Numbered from the stretch's first letter, positions 47,252 to 58,434 are shown. The stretch is DNA of 64,000 nucleotides from Chaetorhynchus papuensis (GCA_013396525.1 VWYX01000716.1:238035-302034), one strand, 5' to 3'. Notes: generated by a model not told the origin, from the sequence alone. Made by a program: numbers and translations.

Positions 47252-47372
47252 AGGGAGGAAAGGAGGAAGGGAGGGCGTGAGGGAGGAAGGAAGGAAGGAA
47301 GGAAGGAAGGAAGGAAGGAAGGAAGGAAGGAAGGAAGGAAGGAAGGAAGGAAGGAAGGAAGGAAGGAAGGAA
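47252..47372. repeat. (GGAA)22 microsatellite with purine-rich leader
   Basis: A degenerate purine lead (AAGGGAGGAAAGGAGGAAGG) from about 47252 precedes twenty-two perfect GGAA units at 47285-47372. The tract is wholly purine on the plus strand over the array. GGAA is the core of ETS-family binding sites, and long GGAA arrays are known in human cells to be bound by the EWSR1-FLI1 fusion. Here it is most simply an expanded microsatellite; any regulatory role is inference. Confidence 0.97.
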
Positions 47373-47899
47373 GGGCAGGCACAACAGCTCCACTGGGCAA
47401 GCGATGACAGATTTACTTTACTAAAAATACTCCACCATGATTTAACCCAAATACCTGTCTTCCTCTTGCACTTTTACAGCATTTGGGGGGTAATTTCTGT
47501 GGACACTGTAGCACTTTTGCATTGGGAACTATCTGTTCAGTAGATCATCTGGATATGGGCCACAGACATCACTGAAATGATGTGTGCAGAATTAGGGTGA
47601 ATCAAATGGCTGAGCCTATTTTAAGTTACCAATAGGGTGGCTGAAAAGTCCATGTCTGGACTTCTGTCCATAAATACAAGGACATGCCAGAATCATCTCT
47701 AGAAACTATCTAAAGTTGAAACTAATTATGTGTGTGTTTGTGGCAAAACAAGACAGCAGCTGCATTACTGCTCCCTGATATCATCAAAGATGGTAAGTGA
47801 TCATACATTTAATTATCTTTTTCTTCATGAATTTAGACTTTAAGGAAATTTATACTCAAAAAGCACCAGAACAGCTCTAATGTTTTACTCACATCAAGC
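47373..47899. other. Unique DNA between microsatellite and regulatory block
   Basis: Plain sequence without recognised gene or transposon. A donor-like GATG-GTAAGTG occurs near 47792 without a convincing upstream acceptor. Confidence 0.5.
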
Positions 47900-48370
47900 T
47901 GGAGAAAGAAACAACGTCAGTCTTTTAACATTTAAGGCCCAGACTAAACTAATTTTTTTACGGTGGTTTTCAAATTTCATTTGAGAGTATTGCTTTGCCA
48001 CTGTTCGTTTATTTAACCTAAATAGTTAATTTCTAGTGTGTCTTCTGGTGCAGAAGCAAAATCATTCCTTCCACTGGTAATGGCAGAATTTCTAGTGGTG
48101 TGAGTAAATTCATACTGGTCACCACATAAAGAAAAGGCTGTAATATAAAGAGACTGTACCAGTTTTATTATGCTGATATAATCAAGCTAATAAAACCTGT
48201 GTGTGTAAATGATAAGGGATATTCGTGTTGTTTGCTGAGAAACTGGCACAGGAACAGCGGTGAATGAAATACATCTGGGATTAATAACCTAATTCATATC
48301 GTAAATAACAGGTTGCACAAATTTAATCAGTTGGAGAATTATTACATGCGTAAGTAGATACTCTGTGGGG
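47900..48370. promoter_or_regulatory. Candidate conserved noncoding block
   Basis: Repeat-free with CTAAACTAATTTTTTTACGG, CTAAATAGTTAATTTCTAG, GTACCAGTTTTATTATGC (HOX/CDX-like TTTTATTAT), TCAAGCTAATAAAACC, GGGATTAATAACCTAATTC and GAATTATTACATGCG. CpG survive in several motifs. Together with 48985-50330 it forms the most regulatory-looking part of the window. Confidence 0.35.
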
Positions 48371-48984
48371 GGGAAAAGTTACACTTGATGCACAGGCCTT
48401 AAATGGTCAGTCTGCTCTTGATTTTGCTGTGAAAATATCTATCTGCTTCAAGTCAAGGTGGTTTTCAGGTTGAGGGGTTCCTTTTAATTTCTGAAGTGAC
48501 CGTTCTGTACCAAAAAGTAGAGATTTTAATATGGATTTTGACTTATTCCTATTCAAAGATGTTTTCTTCTGGTCAGCTCTGTCTTAGGCCCAAGTGAACC
48601 CCAAAATCCAAGCAGAAACAGAGGTAATGATGTGAATTTCATCCTCATTTCTGATTAAAACATATGAGAAACAATCAGCTCAGGAGAGGTTTCCTCATGA
48701 GATTAAAAATGGATACCACCTTGGTAAATAAGTTCAGAAATACTTTAATGCCCCCAGGCAGTGCTTTTTGTTTGTAAGAGAACCAAAAAATAAATCAGGT
48801 TTTTGTAGGAAACTTTTGCAAAGAGCATTTTCTCATTAATTTCTGTGGGGAACACGCCTCAGGTGTTTCAGTGATTACTAAATGCTTTTGCTACAAAAAA
48901 GTTTTAGTATGTTACAAGACATCTGTAGCTTGATATACATATTTGAAAAAAAGACAAAACAAAATATTTTTTCTTAGCTTGTTT
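48371..48984. other. Unique AT-rich DNA, no feature
   Basis: No gene, transposon or marked motif cluster was seen in this spacer between two regulatory-looking blocks. Confidence 0.45.
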
Positions 48985-49432
48985 TTGATACTTGGACTTA
49001 AGCTTTGGCGCAGGTCAACTTTTGTTTTTGGCTAAATGTCCGTGTTTACAAGAGAAACACTGGATGTTTCATTTTTCCTCAGCATTGCTTCAGAGGAAAC
49101 GCCGCGGCATTGTATTTACAAGATACCCCGAACTGTCAGTTCGCCCAAAACACAATGTATTTAATACAAAGCCATTAAGCCTTGTAAAACTGTCAAAAAT
49201 GTAAATGACACTTGTAATAAAACCTTGTCGCGTGACCGGCCCTGGCTAATCAGGGTTGATGATATCACTGCAGCTGATCACGGCTGGTGCTATGTACATT
49301 TCGACAGCTTTATGGCCCGCGTGGATTTGTGTTATTAAAATTGTACAGTTTTGTAAGGGATCTGGGATTTAATAAAGCAGCAGAGAAACTACAAAAGGGA
49401 CAATATAGCCCGCTAAAAGTGAGCCAGGCTTT
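48985..49432. promoter_or_regulatory. Strongest candidate conserved noncoding element
   Basis: About 450 bp of repeat-free DNA with an unusual mix: preserved CpG (AAACGCCGCGGC, TTGTCGCGTGACCGG, GGCCCGCGTGG) next to AT-rich developmental motifs (GTATTTAATACAAAG, AAACTGTCAAAAATG, TAATAAAACC, GTGTTATTAAAATTG). It also holds GGTTGATGATATCACTGCAG and CAGCTGATCACGG. No long open frame with a recognisable domain crosses it. CpG retention in AT-rich DNA argues for constraint. It could instead be a small promoter or 3' UTR-like exon. Confidence 0.42.
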
Positions 49433-49467
49433 AAAAAAAGAAAAAAAAAAAAAAGAAAAAAATAAAC
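49433..49467. repeat. A-rich low-complexity run
   Basis: A runs of 7, 14 and 7 interrupted by G. Sits at the edge of the regulatory-looking block; no retroposon body was recognised next to it. Confidence 0.85.
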
Positions 49468-49488
49468 AGATAGAGCGCACGAGCCCAT

Positions 49489-49513
49489 GCGTGTGTGAGT
49501 GTGTGTGTGTGTG
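49489..49513. repeat. (TG)n microsatellite, imperfect
   Basis: GCGTGTGTGAG followed by (TG)7. Simple repeat. Confidence 0.9.
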
Positions 49514-49569
49514 CCTGGGAATAGGGAAACCTGGAGAGGGTCTCCCTGCCTAACTCGTGCAGGGTATGG

Positions 49570-49790
49570 GCTGCTCGTATAAACCACTTTTATGTATTTA
49601 TAGCTCGGCAAATACCTTGCGTCTGCGAGACCATAAAACAAATTACAATGTATCCAATTGCTTCAAGGTGGCGAATTGTGCTTAAACTTAATGACTTGTA
49701 CAGATTATAGGAGAAAGAGCATTACCTGTTTAATGTCTTTTTTAATAAGTAATTCCCAAACAAGTATAGTAAATGGGAGGTTGGGAGTTT
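49570..49790. promoter_or_regulatory. Candidate conserved noncoding element
   Basis: Repeat-free sequence with CCTTGCGTCTGCGAGACC, CAATTGCTTCAAGGTGGCG and CTTAAACTTAATGACTTG. It combines retained CpG and homeodomain-like cores, like its left neighbour across the A-rich and TG-rich pieces. Confidence 0.3.
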
Positions 49791-49800
49791 GCTTTAGTTT

Positions 49801-49846
49801 GGTTTCTTTTTTTTTTTCCTTTTCTTTTTTTTTCTTTTTCCTCCCC
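49801..49846. repeat. T/C-rich low-complexity tract
   Basis: A polypyrimidine tract of T runs broken by single or double C. It could act as a splice polypyrimidine tract (CTCCCCTGAGATGCAAACAG follows), but no exon is supported. Confidence 0.85.
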
Positions 49847-49879
49847 TGAGATGCAAACAGAGCATTGTGAATGCAAGGC

Positions 49880-50330
49880 AATGCACCCTTTTATTTATTT
49901 TGCAATCCTTGGAACTGCTCCCCAGAGCACAAACATGTCAGAACAGGAGAGACAAGGATACATATTCTCCCAAAAATCTATAAATTCAACCTAATGGGGC
50001 AGATATCAGAAAAATGTGTTGGATTGAAGCCACATAAATCACCCCTGGTTTCCTGGCATGAGCTGGCACTGCGTGCCTTATATTTCAGCCAAATTATTCC
50101 ATTTGTTTCTGAAGATATTTTAATCCCTCGTGACCTCAAACTTCCCGTGAACCAGGGCCTGAACAAAAGGCCGCCCACTGTCTTTGCAGTAAATCTGTTG
50201 TCTCCCTTCTCGGCCCGCAACCTGGGATCATAGATCACCCCTGCACCGCAGCTTGCTTCAATTTACTCAATTAACTCGAGTAAAGCACTTGTAAGTTTGC
50301 AGATGTTGCTTTATTATCAAGGCCTAAAAT
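49880..50330. promoter_or_regulatory. Candidate conserved noncoding element
   Basis: Repeat-free DNA with CACCCTTTTATTTATTTTGC, AAATTATTCCATTTGTTTC, AAAGGCCGCCCACTG, CTCGGCCCGCAACC and CAATTTACTCAATTAACTCG. A minus-strand open frame crosses part of it with no known domain. CpG retention and motif content resemble 48985-49432. Confidence 0.33.
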
Positions 50331-50728
50331 GTACACGGGGGTTCAGGAGCCCGAGGTTACGGGGAGGTTGTGTGGAGGGGGAGGGAGGCACAGCCCCACA
50401 GCCGCTGCCTGGGGCGGGCTGCCACAGGCTCTGTGCCCCGCTGGCCACCTCCTCCCAGCCCTGCTGGGCTGCCCACTGCTGTCCTGGGGGCTGCCCGATG
50501 TTATCTGGCAGGGATAGGGGATAGGAGAAGTAGGTATTCCACCTCGAGATAATGTAGTGATTAACAGATGTTTAATTGGGCCATTCATCAAATGAAGAAC
50601 CTGCCTCAAAGTCGGCGAGGCTAAGTAAATTATTTCCAACCCTGCAGGTGTTGGACTGGCAGCTCTATTACTCTTCTGAAAAAGGGCTTTAGAAGATTTT
50701 TATATGAGAAGATAATTTATTTCTACGG
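50331..50728. other. GC-rich piece then unique DNA
   Basis: From 50340 to 50540 the sequence is GC-rich with G runs (GGAGGGGGAGGGAGGCACAG), then returns to average composition. Open frames in three or more frames reflect the lack of AT-rich stops. No gene is recognised. Confidence 0.45.
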
Positions 50729-51023
50729 GGACTTTTTGCAAGGGCATGCACTGATAGGACAAGGGGGAATGGTTTTAAGCTGGAAGAGGGCAAATTTAAA
50801 TTGGATATTAGGAGGAAATTCTTCCTTGTGAGGGTGGTAAGGCACTGGAACAGGTTGCCCCGAGAAGTTGTGGATGTCCCATCGCTAGAAGTATTCAAGG
50901 ACAGGTTGGATGGGGCTTGGAGAAACCTGGGATAGTGAAAGATGTCTCTGCCCATGGCAGGGGCTTGGAACTAGATGACCTTTAATGTCCCTTCCAACCC
51001 AAAACATTCTTTGATTCTGTGAT
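50729..51023 (+). mobile_element. CR1 LINE 3' region, sense
   Basis: The longest sense CR1 copy here, about 295 bp. It starts within the end of the reverse transcriptase ORF/3' UTR region (GACTTTTTGCAAGGGCATGC, GATAGGACAAGGGGGAATGG), then continues through GAGGGTGGTAAGGCACTGGA, ACAGGTTGCCCCGAGAAGTT, GACAGGTTGGATGGGGCTTG, CTGCCCATGGCAGGGGCTTG and GGTCCCTTCCAACCC-like sequence. It ends with CATTCTTTGATTCTGTGAT. It is 5'-truncated and has no intact coding capacity. Confidence 0.95.
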
Positions 51024-54000
51024 CATGTCTTTATTTATCTAGTACGCTTTCAGGTTTGGGCCCTGTCCTCCTTCATCTTGCATGACTTCTAAAAATACGC
51101 CTTTTGCCTTGGACACATTTCTTCCACAGGACTTTGCTAAAGTTACGGGGGTTTTTCTTGAATATTCTCCAGAACATCTTCGGCCTATATTACACCTGAG
51201 GAGCAGTCAGGGCTTGGTGTGTGTGTGGCAAAATGCTCACCATGAAAGGATAACAGGAGCAGCAGCACTGATGCCAGCAGTACCAGGGTTTACCATGCTG
51301 GCAGTCTCACTCCGTGATCACAAGGCAGTTGATAACACTGCATGCCCATGCTTTCTGTAATCTGCCTGTCACCTCCAAGTTTCTCAGATTAGACCAGATC
51401 TCTGGAACAGGAGAAACATTAAAAACCCAAAGCTGTGTTCCTGGATATCCCTTGTCCCTAACAATATTCATCTTACGCTGATAGTTTTACGGTTTCTTAA
51501 CTTTGCAGACGTCTTTATCAGGTGTTGGGTTTTGCATTATGGAGCAATTTCTACTCGTGACAGTAACTGAGCAGACTGGAACGAGTTAAGGGAGGTCTGA
51601 TTCTGTTGATTTCTCCTGCATCATCTCAACTCAAACTCGGGTTTTGATAGCAAGCCAAATTTTTAGTCCTCAGTGTTCAGTATCTCTAATGCTTTAAACG
51701 GAGAAGGCAAACTAAATCTCAGGGGAATTCGCATGGCTGACAAATGTGGATGCAAATGGCTTCTTATTTTTCTGTAATATTTGTGTGCAAAAGTCTCTCA
51801 AACTCTTCTCAGCTTTTAACTTTCTTAAGAGACTCTTTAATTACTCTTTGAATATGCCATTATATTTCTCTTTTTATTCACAGCATTTTTTTTAAATAGT
51901 GGTCTGTTTTGTTTCTGTACATAATGGAAGTTAATAAAATATGTGCCAGAAGCCAAAAATATGATGAGCTACAAGGCATACTCCAGACTGTTAGGAAAAA
52001 GAAGAAAGAGTTGGCCTGTAATTCCAGAGTTTATCAGTATTTTTCCTTAGAATAGATATTACTTTTGGTCTGTTTTCCCCAAAATATCTGGCCCTAATCT
52101 CAAAATTTTGCCCCCTTTTTCAATCTTTAGCTCACCAATTTGTGCTCATTTTAAAACTTTCCTCTGTTCCAAAAACTGCCTGTTGTTAAAGCCTGAAGTT
52201 TAAACCTGAACTAGAGGTTCCCCATGTCTTTTTCTTCCACAGCGTACTTAGGTTGGATCAGATCTGTTGAATTAAGAGAGCTGGGGAGGAACACACTACA
52301 GATCCATAAATTCATTCCATTTTATTGCTGCAGTGGAAAGGAACAGGTCCATGAAAGCATCACCCACATCTCCAGGTGGCCACTGGCACCCAGGCTCATT
52401 CCCACTTGCTTTAGACCCCTGCCCGAAGCACCTTATTAGGAAACTGGTTGCCTGGTTCCTGTAGGTAGTGCCCAGAGACAGGAATCTCACCTGAGCTGCC
52501 TGTCTGTCTGCACTCCATTAGAGGGACCTTGGTGACAGGACCCTTGAAGTGCTGGGATCTGGTTTATGACTGTTGGCTGCTTGTTGCAAGAAATAAATTT
52601 GTCCATCAATGTGCCCATTCCACTGAGTGTCCCAGAAACAGCTGGAACTTGGAGTCTGTGTTGCACTGGATAAAATGCTGTGTGGGGAAGGGGTTGCTGA
52701 GCTCATCTAACGCTTGTTTCTTCCTTTCTCTTCTGTCTTCCTCTGCACTCCCAGCCTGATGCGTTTCCACATCCCTGCACTAAGTATTTTGGTGATCTCA
52801 TTGCTGATCTCACGTGACCTCGTACACAGGCTGGAATACCAGCCAGGCTGGGGCAGCACAAGGTGCAGGATGATCTAGGGGTTTGCTGGATGTAACTCCA
52901 TGGGAGATGTTTGTGCTGCCACGCAGCAGCTGGCATGGAAGGAGACAGCTTTGATCAGCTATTGATAAGCTGCCATCAAAACCTGTCACCTGAAAGCTCA
53001 TTTGGGTGTAACTGTTCCAACTCCAGCCACCACAATGCTGGAGCTGTTTTTGACAATTTGCAATCAGGAAACAGCTTTTGAATTAAAGAGGAGATGGGTC
53101 AGGTCTCAGCCTGTAAAACACAGAACCATCATCTCAAGCTTGGTGAGGTGTGTGGGGAAGCAATATGCTGAGCTGGCACAGCTGGTGTTGAGAAGCCAGA
53201 AGCAGGTACAAGGTGTGCTGCCTTCTTTCAGGTCCCTATAATGGCTTTCTTCAGGATTTTCACAGCTCAGCAACCCCGGGTGGAAAGAGCTCATGGCTGT
53301 ATCTTGCCACCCCTTCTTTCCTTCCAAATCCCAGTTTGGAAACAGTTCTGAAATCATTTCCTGCACGTGATGAGGTACTCTTTGTTACCCTGCTGTTTCT
53401 CTGGGACCTTGAACTTGGGACTGTGCACTAAATAAAGATCTCTTGTTACCCTGCATTTGCCAGTTATTTTATAGAATTACACTGCGTTACAGCACTGAAA
53501 GGCATTTATTTCAACAGCCAGTGTGGATCATGCGTTCTCAGGCCTTTTACAGAAGAACAGGAAAGTGTGATGCTGTGAGCGTGTGTGTTGAAATGCCTGT
53601 GGGCTCATTCCAGCTGTGTCTATGGCAATCCCAATTCTCCCTCCCCACCTATCTGGTTCCTGTTCCTAAACCTGCTGGAATGGACCCTCTCTGCACTAGC
53701 ACTGGGAACATTTTCAGCTGATTAGACCCTTCAGCGTTGTTGCACCCTGCTTCTCACCAGCATGTCTTCTTCACTTTGTCCCATATGCTTGGGCTCACCT
53801 CTCTTTCCCCTCACAAATCACTCATCCATGAACTACTGGCATCGTTACCCAAATATTTCTGTGTGCACCTCAGTAGGAAATGTATGAAATCAATGCACCT
53901 TAAAGAGCATTGCAAACAGGTCAAACTTTATATTCCTAGTGAAAAGTCTTAGCACTGTTGTTTCAGACTCAGCTGCACTTCAGCCTCCCACCTTCCTCCT

Positions 54001-57000
54001 TCTAAGTACAATTTTATTTGATATCTCAAAATCAAATTCCAGGTAATTCCATATGGTCTTGTTGTGAATCATGAGTCTACCGTGTGTCTTCTCTCAATGC
54101 TGACTTGGCTTTGCACAAATTTACATGGAAAATGCTCAGAATAAAAACTTGCCTTGATTTCACTGGAAGAAAGTGAGATTTTTTTTTTTAGCTTGTTGTC
54201 AGTATGAAAAGACAAAAATATTTTGTAAAAATAAAAGAGGATGTTTGGGAGATTGAAAGGATAATTATAAACACAATTTTGTTCCAACAGAATCGGAAGT
54301 TTGATTCCAATGTGCATCTTTTAAATAGATCAATTTATTTTTTAAATGAAATTTGGGGAGATTGTCAACCAGAGGCTGTTTTAACCTGAGGAACGGGGGT
54401 GTACATTTTTGAATTCAGATCCCACCATCCTATTTCAATCAACTGTTGAGGAAAAATGACAGAAACTCATGAAACCTCCTGGTATATAATCTTCATTTTT
54501 TTAATCAACAAAAGTAAGAAAGTGACTTATACAAAATAATAAAAGCAATGTGAAGGTCACCCTCCACTCCAGACAATGTGCTTGACTAGTCAGTGATTGA
54601 AATAAGTGAGTATCCTTTTTTTCTATTTTCAAAATCAACAGCACAATGACCATCAGAGACACAGACATCAGGGCACTGCTAATGAAAGACATTTTGGATA
54701 CCTGGGTTTTTTTGCCATGGAAAGTCATGAGATTCTGTCAGTTGCACTGAAGGCTGTTTTGTTGGCAGTAGTTGGATCTTTTCCTTTTTTTACATAAGCA
54801 AAGTTGAATAATGTGCAGCAAATTGAATGACAGATACAATTTTGAAGGCTAAAACCTAAAACCTTTAAGCAGTGATTTAAAAGCTAATTATTATGGATAT
54901 AGCCATTCAACATTCATTTCTTAATATTGTTCCCTCAAGAAACAATGATTTAGTCAACCAATTATTTTATCTCTTTTAGGGATATTTTCTTAATTGCAAA
55001 ACAATCTAAAAATATAATCAGCATGCTAAATACATGTGGTATCTTGTTTAGAATGCCATGTTGGAGGAAGAATGCAATTAAACTGTCAAAACGTAATTGT
55101 TTCTCATATTTAATTTAAAGAGGTTGATTCACATTTGCTTTTTATGTTTAGGAGTTAGAAAACAAAGCAAGCTACTAGTACAACTACTAGTTTTTAATAA
55201 ATGCAACTTAAGCTCGGAGCACTGACGAAAGCTGCCTCTGCCACGAGATGTTGCTATCAACAAATAGGCAAATATTCCCGCTTTTCCACTCCTCAGGTAA
55301 CTGCATTCTCCTGTTTATGCAGATGCACACAGATATATTTTCACCACGATGTCAAACCCACCACCTTTTACTTCCAGGTCAAAATCAGTGGGTTTTTTCT
55401 CCTTTTCTCCTAAATGTCATGCTAGTTCTGTGATCCTGTACATCCTTTTTCGGTAGCAAGCGACTTTTTAAAAGTTGTATGACATCCAGTTAAGGAAAAT
55501 CTTTGAGTGAAATTAATCCAAATCTGCTGGGCCCCAGTCAACTTGCCGGGAGCTTTTCAATCCCACTTATCTCCTGAACAAAGATAGAAGCCCTGTGGAA
55601 TCAGTAGCACTGGGAATTAACTCTGGATCTTAGATGTGGTGGAAATCTTCTCATGAGCACCACACTGAATTTCAGTTTTTGGTAGTAAACATGGTACCAC
55701 AAATTATTCCAGCATACTCACCCAAACACCCTACACTTGGGTACTGCTGCCTTAAGTGGCACGTTTTCAGGTGAATTGGCATGAAACACACATGCAGATG
55801 CAAGAAAAATAATTTCCAGAAGTTCATGTCTGCTTTTCCTCTGATATATTATCTAACAGTTTATTTGGAAAATTATACTGTCTTTAAAATACTATCATTT
55901 AAGAGCTGTTTAAGTGAAAATATAGATTAAATGAATTTAAATGGATTATGAATTTAGTTATATTGTTTCTTGTGTGTTATTTGTATCCCATTTATACTAT
56001 TAGATGTACAAACTGAGTGGATTTTACTTTGATTTTAGATTATATGTTTTGTCAATTTCATAACTGGTACAATAAATAGAACTGGGAGATTGTTATCCCA
56101 TCTATGGCTCAACCTTAAGAGAGGGCTGAGAACTCAGCTTAGCGGGTGGGTTTCCCACCTATTTGTTGCCAGCAGAGTAGATTTGCACTTCTATTCATTT
56201 ATATATTTATATATTTATATAAAAAGGCACGATCTATCAGAAAAATGGTTAAAGGTCTGTCTGCCTCTATCCCCTAACACCTCTTCGCCTTATAATATTC
56301 TCCTTGTTTCATAAGAGGGTCCAGCTGCATGTGAGCTGATAACTGGGGAGGATTCTGAAGCACTAACCAGACTCCGGTAAGCAAAAGCGCAGAGTTTACA
56401 GTTATCCCGAAGCTGAGTGGGCACGGATTTGCATAAAATTGCAGGAGACACATTCTTTACTACAGAAAGAAGTCCCTTTGGGATGGTTTGTACCATAATC
56501 TTACCCAAAAGTCCAAGCCCAAGTAAGACACGCAAAAGAGGCAAAAATTCTGCCTGCGCAGTTGATGGATACGGTGCCTTATGATGAAAAGTGTAGGGTG
56601 ACTTTATGGCCACAGGCCCTACCTAGAAATGCAGTGCTGGGCCTGTAACACATCTCACTACAATTTGCATGAGACCTGACTCTCAGGTAGCACCTAGGGA
56701 GCAGCAAGAAAAGTGACACCAAGCCCATACTGCCTAATTTAAAAGTTTTTTGAGCATTTGGCCTTAAGCCTGTGAAACCAACTCCTATCCAAATTATTTT
56801 TGGCTTGTGTCTGTATTGTTCTGCCCTGCCATGAAAAGGAAAATAGATTGTAGAAACCCAGGAGTCTTCAGCAGACCAGACCTGTGCTTCCTGCAGGGCT
56901 TTGCCTCTTCCATGGTGGCATGGAGAGGTAGAGGGGGTCCAGGCTTTTGTGGGACTGTGGGTCTGGAATACATCAGGATGCCAAAAGGCTGTTCTTTGAG

Positions 57001-57090
57001 GCACTTCCATCTCCTTCTCTGCCACATTTACCAGCTAGCAAGCTCTAAGATAAAGAAAAGCAATGTACCTGCCATTTTCCCTCTGTATGT
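51024..57090. other. Unique DNA, no gene seen
   Basis: About 6 kb of unique sequence. GC content is average to 53.8 kb, then AT-rich. Open frames (under 110 codons) lack recognised domains. A T12-like run lies near 54180 and an 8-bp tandem repeat at 56197-56220. Motif-rich AT sequence lies around 54860-55200 and 55840-56060 but without clear clustering. Confidence 0.5.
56197..56220. repeat. 8-bp AT tandem repeat
   Basis: Three near-perfect copies of an ATTTATAT-type octamer. Simple repeat. Confidence 0.8.
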
Positions 57091-57510
57091 TATCACAGGA
57101 CCATCAAGGTTGGAAGAAACTTTCAAGAGCATTTAGTCCACCTGCCAAAACCCAGCAGCACCATCATCACCCCAAGTGCCACATCCAGATGCCTCTTGAA
57201 CACTTCCAGAGACAGTGACTCTACCACCACCCTGGGCAACTGAATGTCTAAACGCTCTTTCAGTGAATATTTTTTCCTAATATTGAATCTGAACCTTCCC
57301 TGACACAACTTCAGGTGATTTTCATCCTTTGACTTGAGACATGGCAGAATAGACCAACCCCCACCTCTCTACACCCTCCTGTCAGGGAGTTGCAGAGAGC
57401 AATGAGGTCCCCCCTGAGCATCCTGTTCTCCAGACTAAAGATCCCCAGCTCCCTCAGCTGCTCCTCACAGGACATATTTACCTTCATCATCTTCATTGTC
57501 TGTCTTCAAG
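57091..57510 (-). mobile_element. CR1 LINE 3' region, antisense, about 420 bp
   Basis: Read on the minus strand this is a CR1 of a different subfamily from the copies at 7653 and 50729. Plus-strand landmarks are TATCACAGGACCATCAAGGT, TGGAAGAAACTTTCAAGAGC, CTTGAACACTTCCAGAGACA, GTGACTCTACCACCACCCTG, TTTTTCCTAATATTGAATCT, CAATGAGGTCCCCCCTGAGC and CTCCCTCAGCTGCTCCTCAC. The last pieces correspond to the 3' end of the reverse-transcriptase ORF. It is diverged, truncated and inactive. Confidence 0.93.
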
Positions 57511-58220
57511 CACTGGCCTGACCTGAAACCGGGCAAGTCTGTCCTCTGGTGGGTATCAGCTACCACCCCACCAAGGAAAAGCCCTCTATCACAGCCAGAA
57601 GTGTGGGAGGGGGCTGAACTTGATCACTTTGATCCTGCAGATCCTTGAGTCCTGCCCCAGCTCGCAGTGGCTCCAGAAGAGATGGAAGCACATTAAAAAT
57701 CCCCCACGGTCAACGCGCTTCTGCAATCATCCTCACCTGAACAAAACCCTGCTTTGCCTGTGCCAGGCCAGGCCTTGGCTCCACTCTGGGAATTCCATAC
57801 AGGATTTGTACCCCAAAGGAAGAGGCATTAGGGCTGCCAGTTTGAAATGTGACAAAACCCAGCTGCCCCAGTGAAGTGGCCGCTGCCCACGCTCAGGTCC
57901 AGGCACACATGTGTGGTGCTTGGGGTAACAACTGCCAAGCCTACAGTAAAAGAGGCCAGGCAGGAAGGCAGCCACATGGCTGCCCTAAATGATATTAATA
58001 AGACTTTATAAAAAGTTAAAAGCACAACGTAGCTTTTCAAAGTGTTTCTCAGAGATCTCTACATATGCATAGGTGTTTCATGTCTATGAGATAGAGGCTT
58101 GGGGTAAATTTAATACAGTATTCTTTTCAGCCTAAGAATTTTTTATTATTTTTTTATTCCCCCTGAAAGCTGTTGATATAAACTGGGACTCATTAAAAAC
58201 ACCTTGTGTTTTGTTTTTAG
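57511..58220. other. GC-richer unique DNA, origin unclear
   Basis: From 57511 to about 57970 the sequence stays GC-rich beyond the recognisable CR1 end (CTCTGGTGGGTATCAGCTAC, GTGTGGGAGGGGGCTGAACT). It may be a more diverged continuation of the same insertion, another unrecognised repeat, or unique DNA. From 57980 to 58220 it is AT-rich. The open frame at 57620-57874 has no recognised domain. Confidence 0.35.
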
Positions 58221-58434
58221 GGATGCTGAATCTATGTCATTCCCTGGATCATTAGGAAGTAATGTAGCATCAGCAAATGTTCTGGAAGAGTCCTTGTCTT
58301 GCAAGGAACAGAATATTCCTGCTGCAGTGGATGGCAGTAAAAGGGTGCTTAGCACCTTCCAGGAGATGCTGAGCATCTCTGCCCGGCCAAAGTCCAGAGA
58401 TAGCATTCCCAAAGGACAGATACAAGGATATTAA
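58221..58434 (+). other. Candidate terminal coding exon, function unknown
   Basis: A pyrimidine-rich acceptor (CTTGTGTTTTGTTTTTAG, 58203-58220) is followed by an open frame of about 70 codons ending with TAA at 58432-58434. The first base completes a codon, then GAT GCT GAA. The encoded stretch (for example NVLEESLSCKEQNIPAAVDG, then a basic PKSRDSIPKGQ end) has a balanced, hydrophilic composition unlike the other open frames of the window. I do not recognise the family. An AATAAA-like poly(A) signal lies about 0.6 kb downstream (near 59060). Could be a real last exon or chance. Confidence 0.25.

Noticed and set aside
46980..47393. Open frames through the GGAA array encoding SFLP or EGRK repeats
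   Set aside because: These are the translation of the microsatellite itself, not a protein-coding repeat domain.
50689..50955. Minus-strand 88-codon open frame
   Set aside because: Lies wholly over the antisense of the CR1 copy; it is a shadow of the transposon, not a gene.
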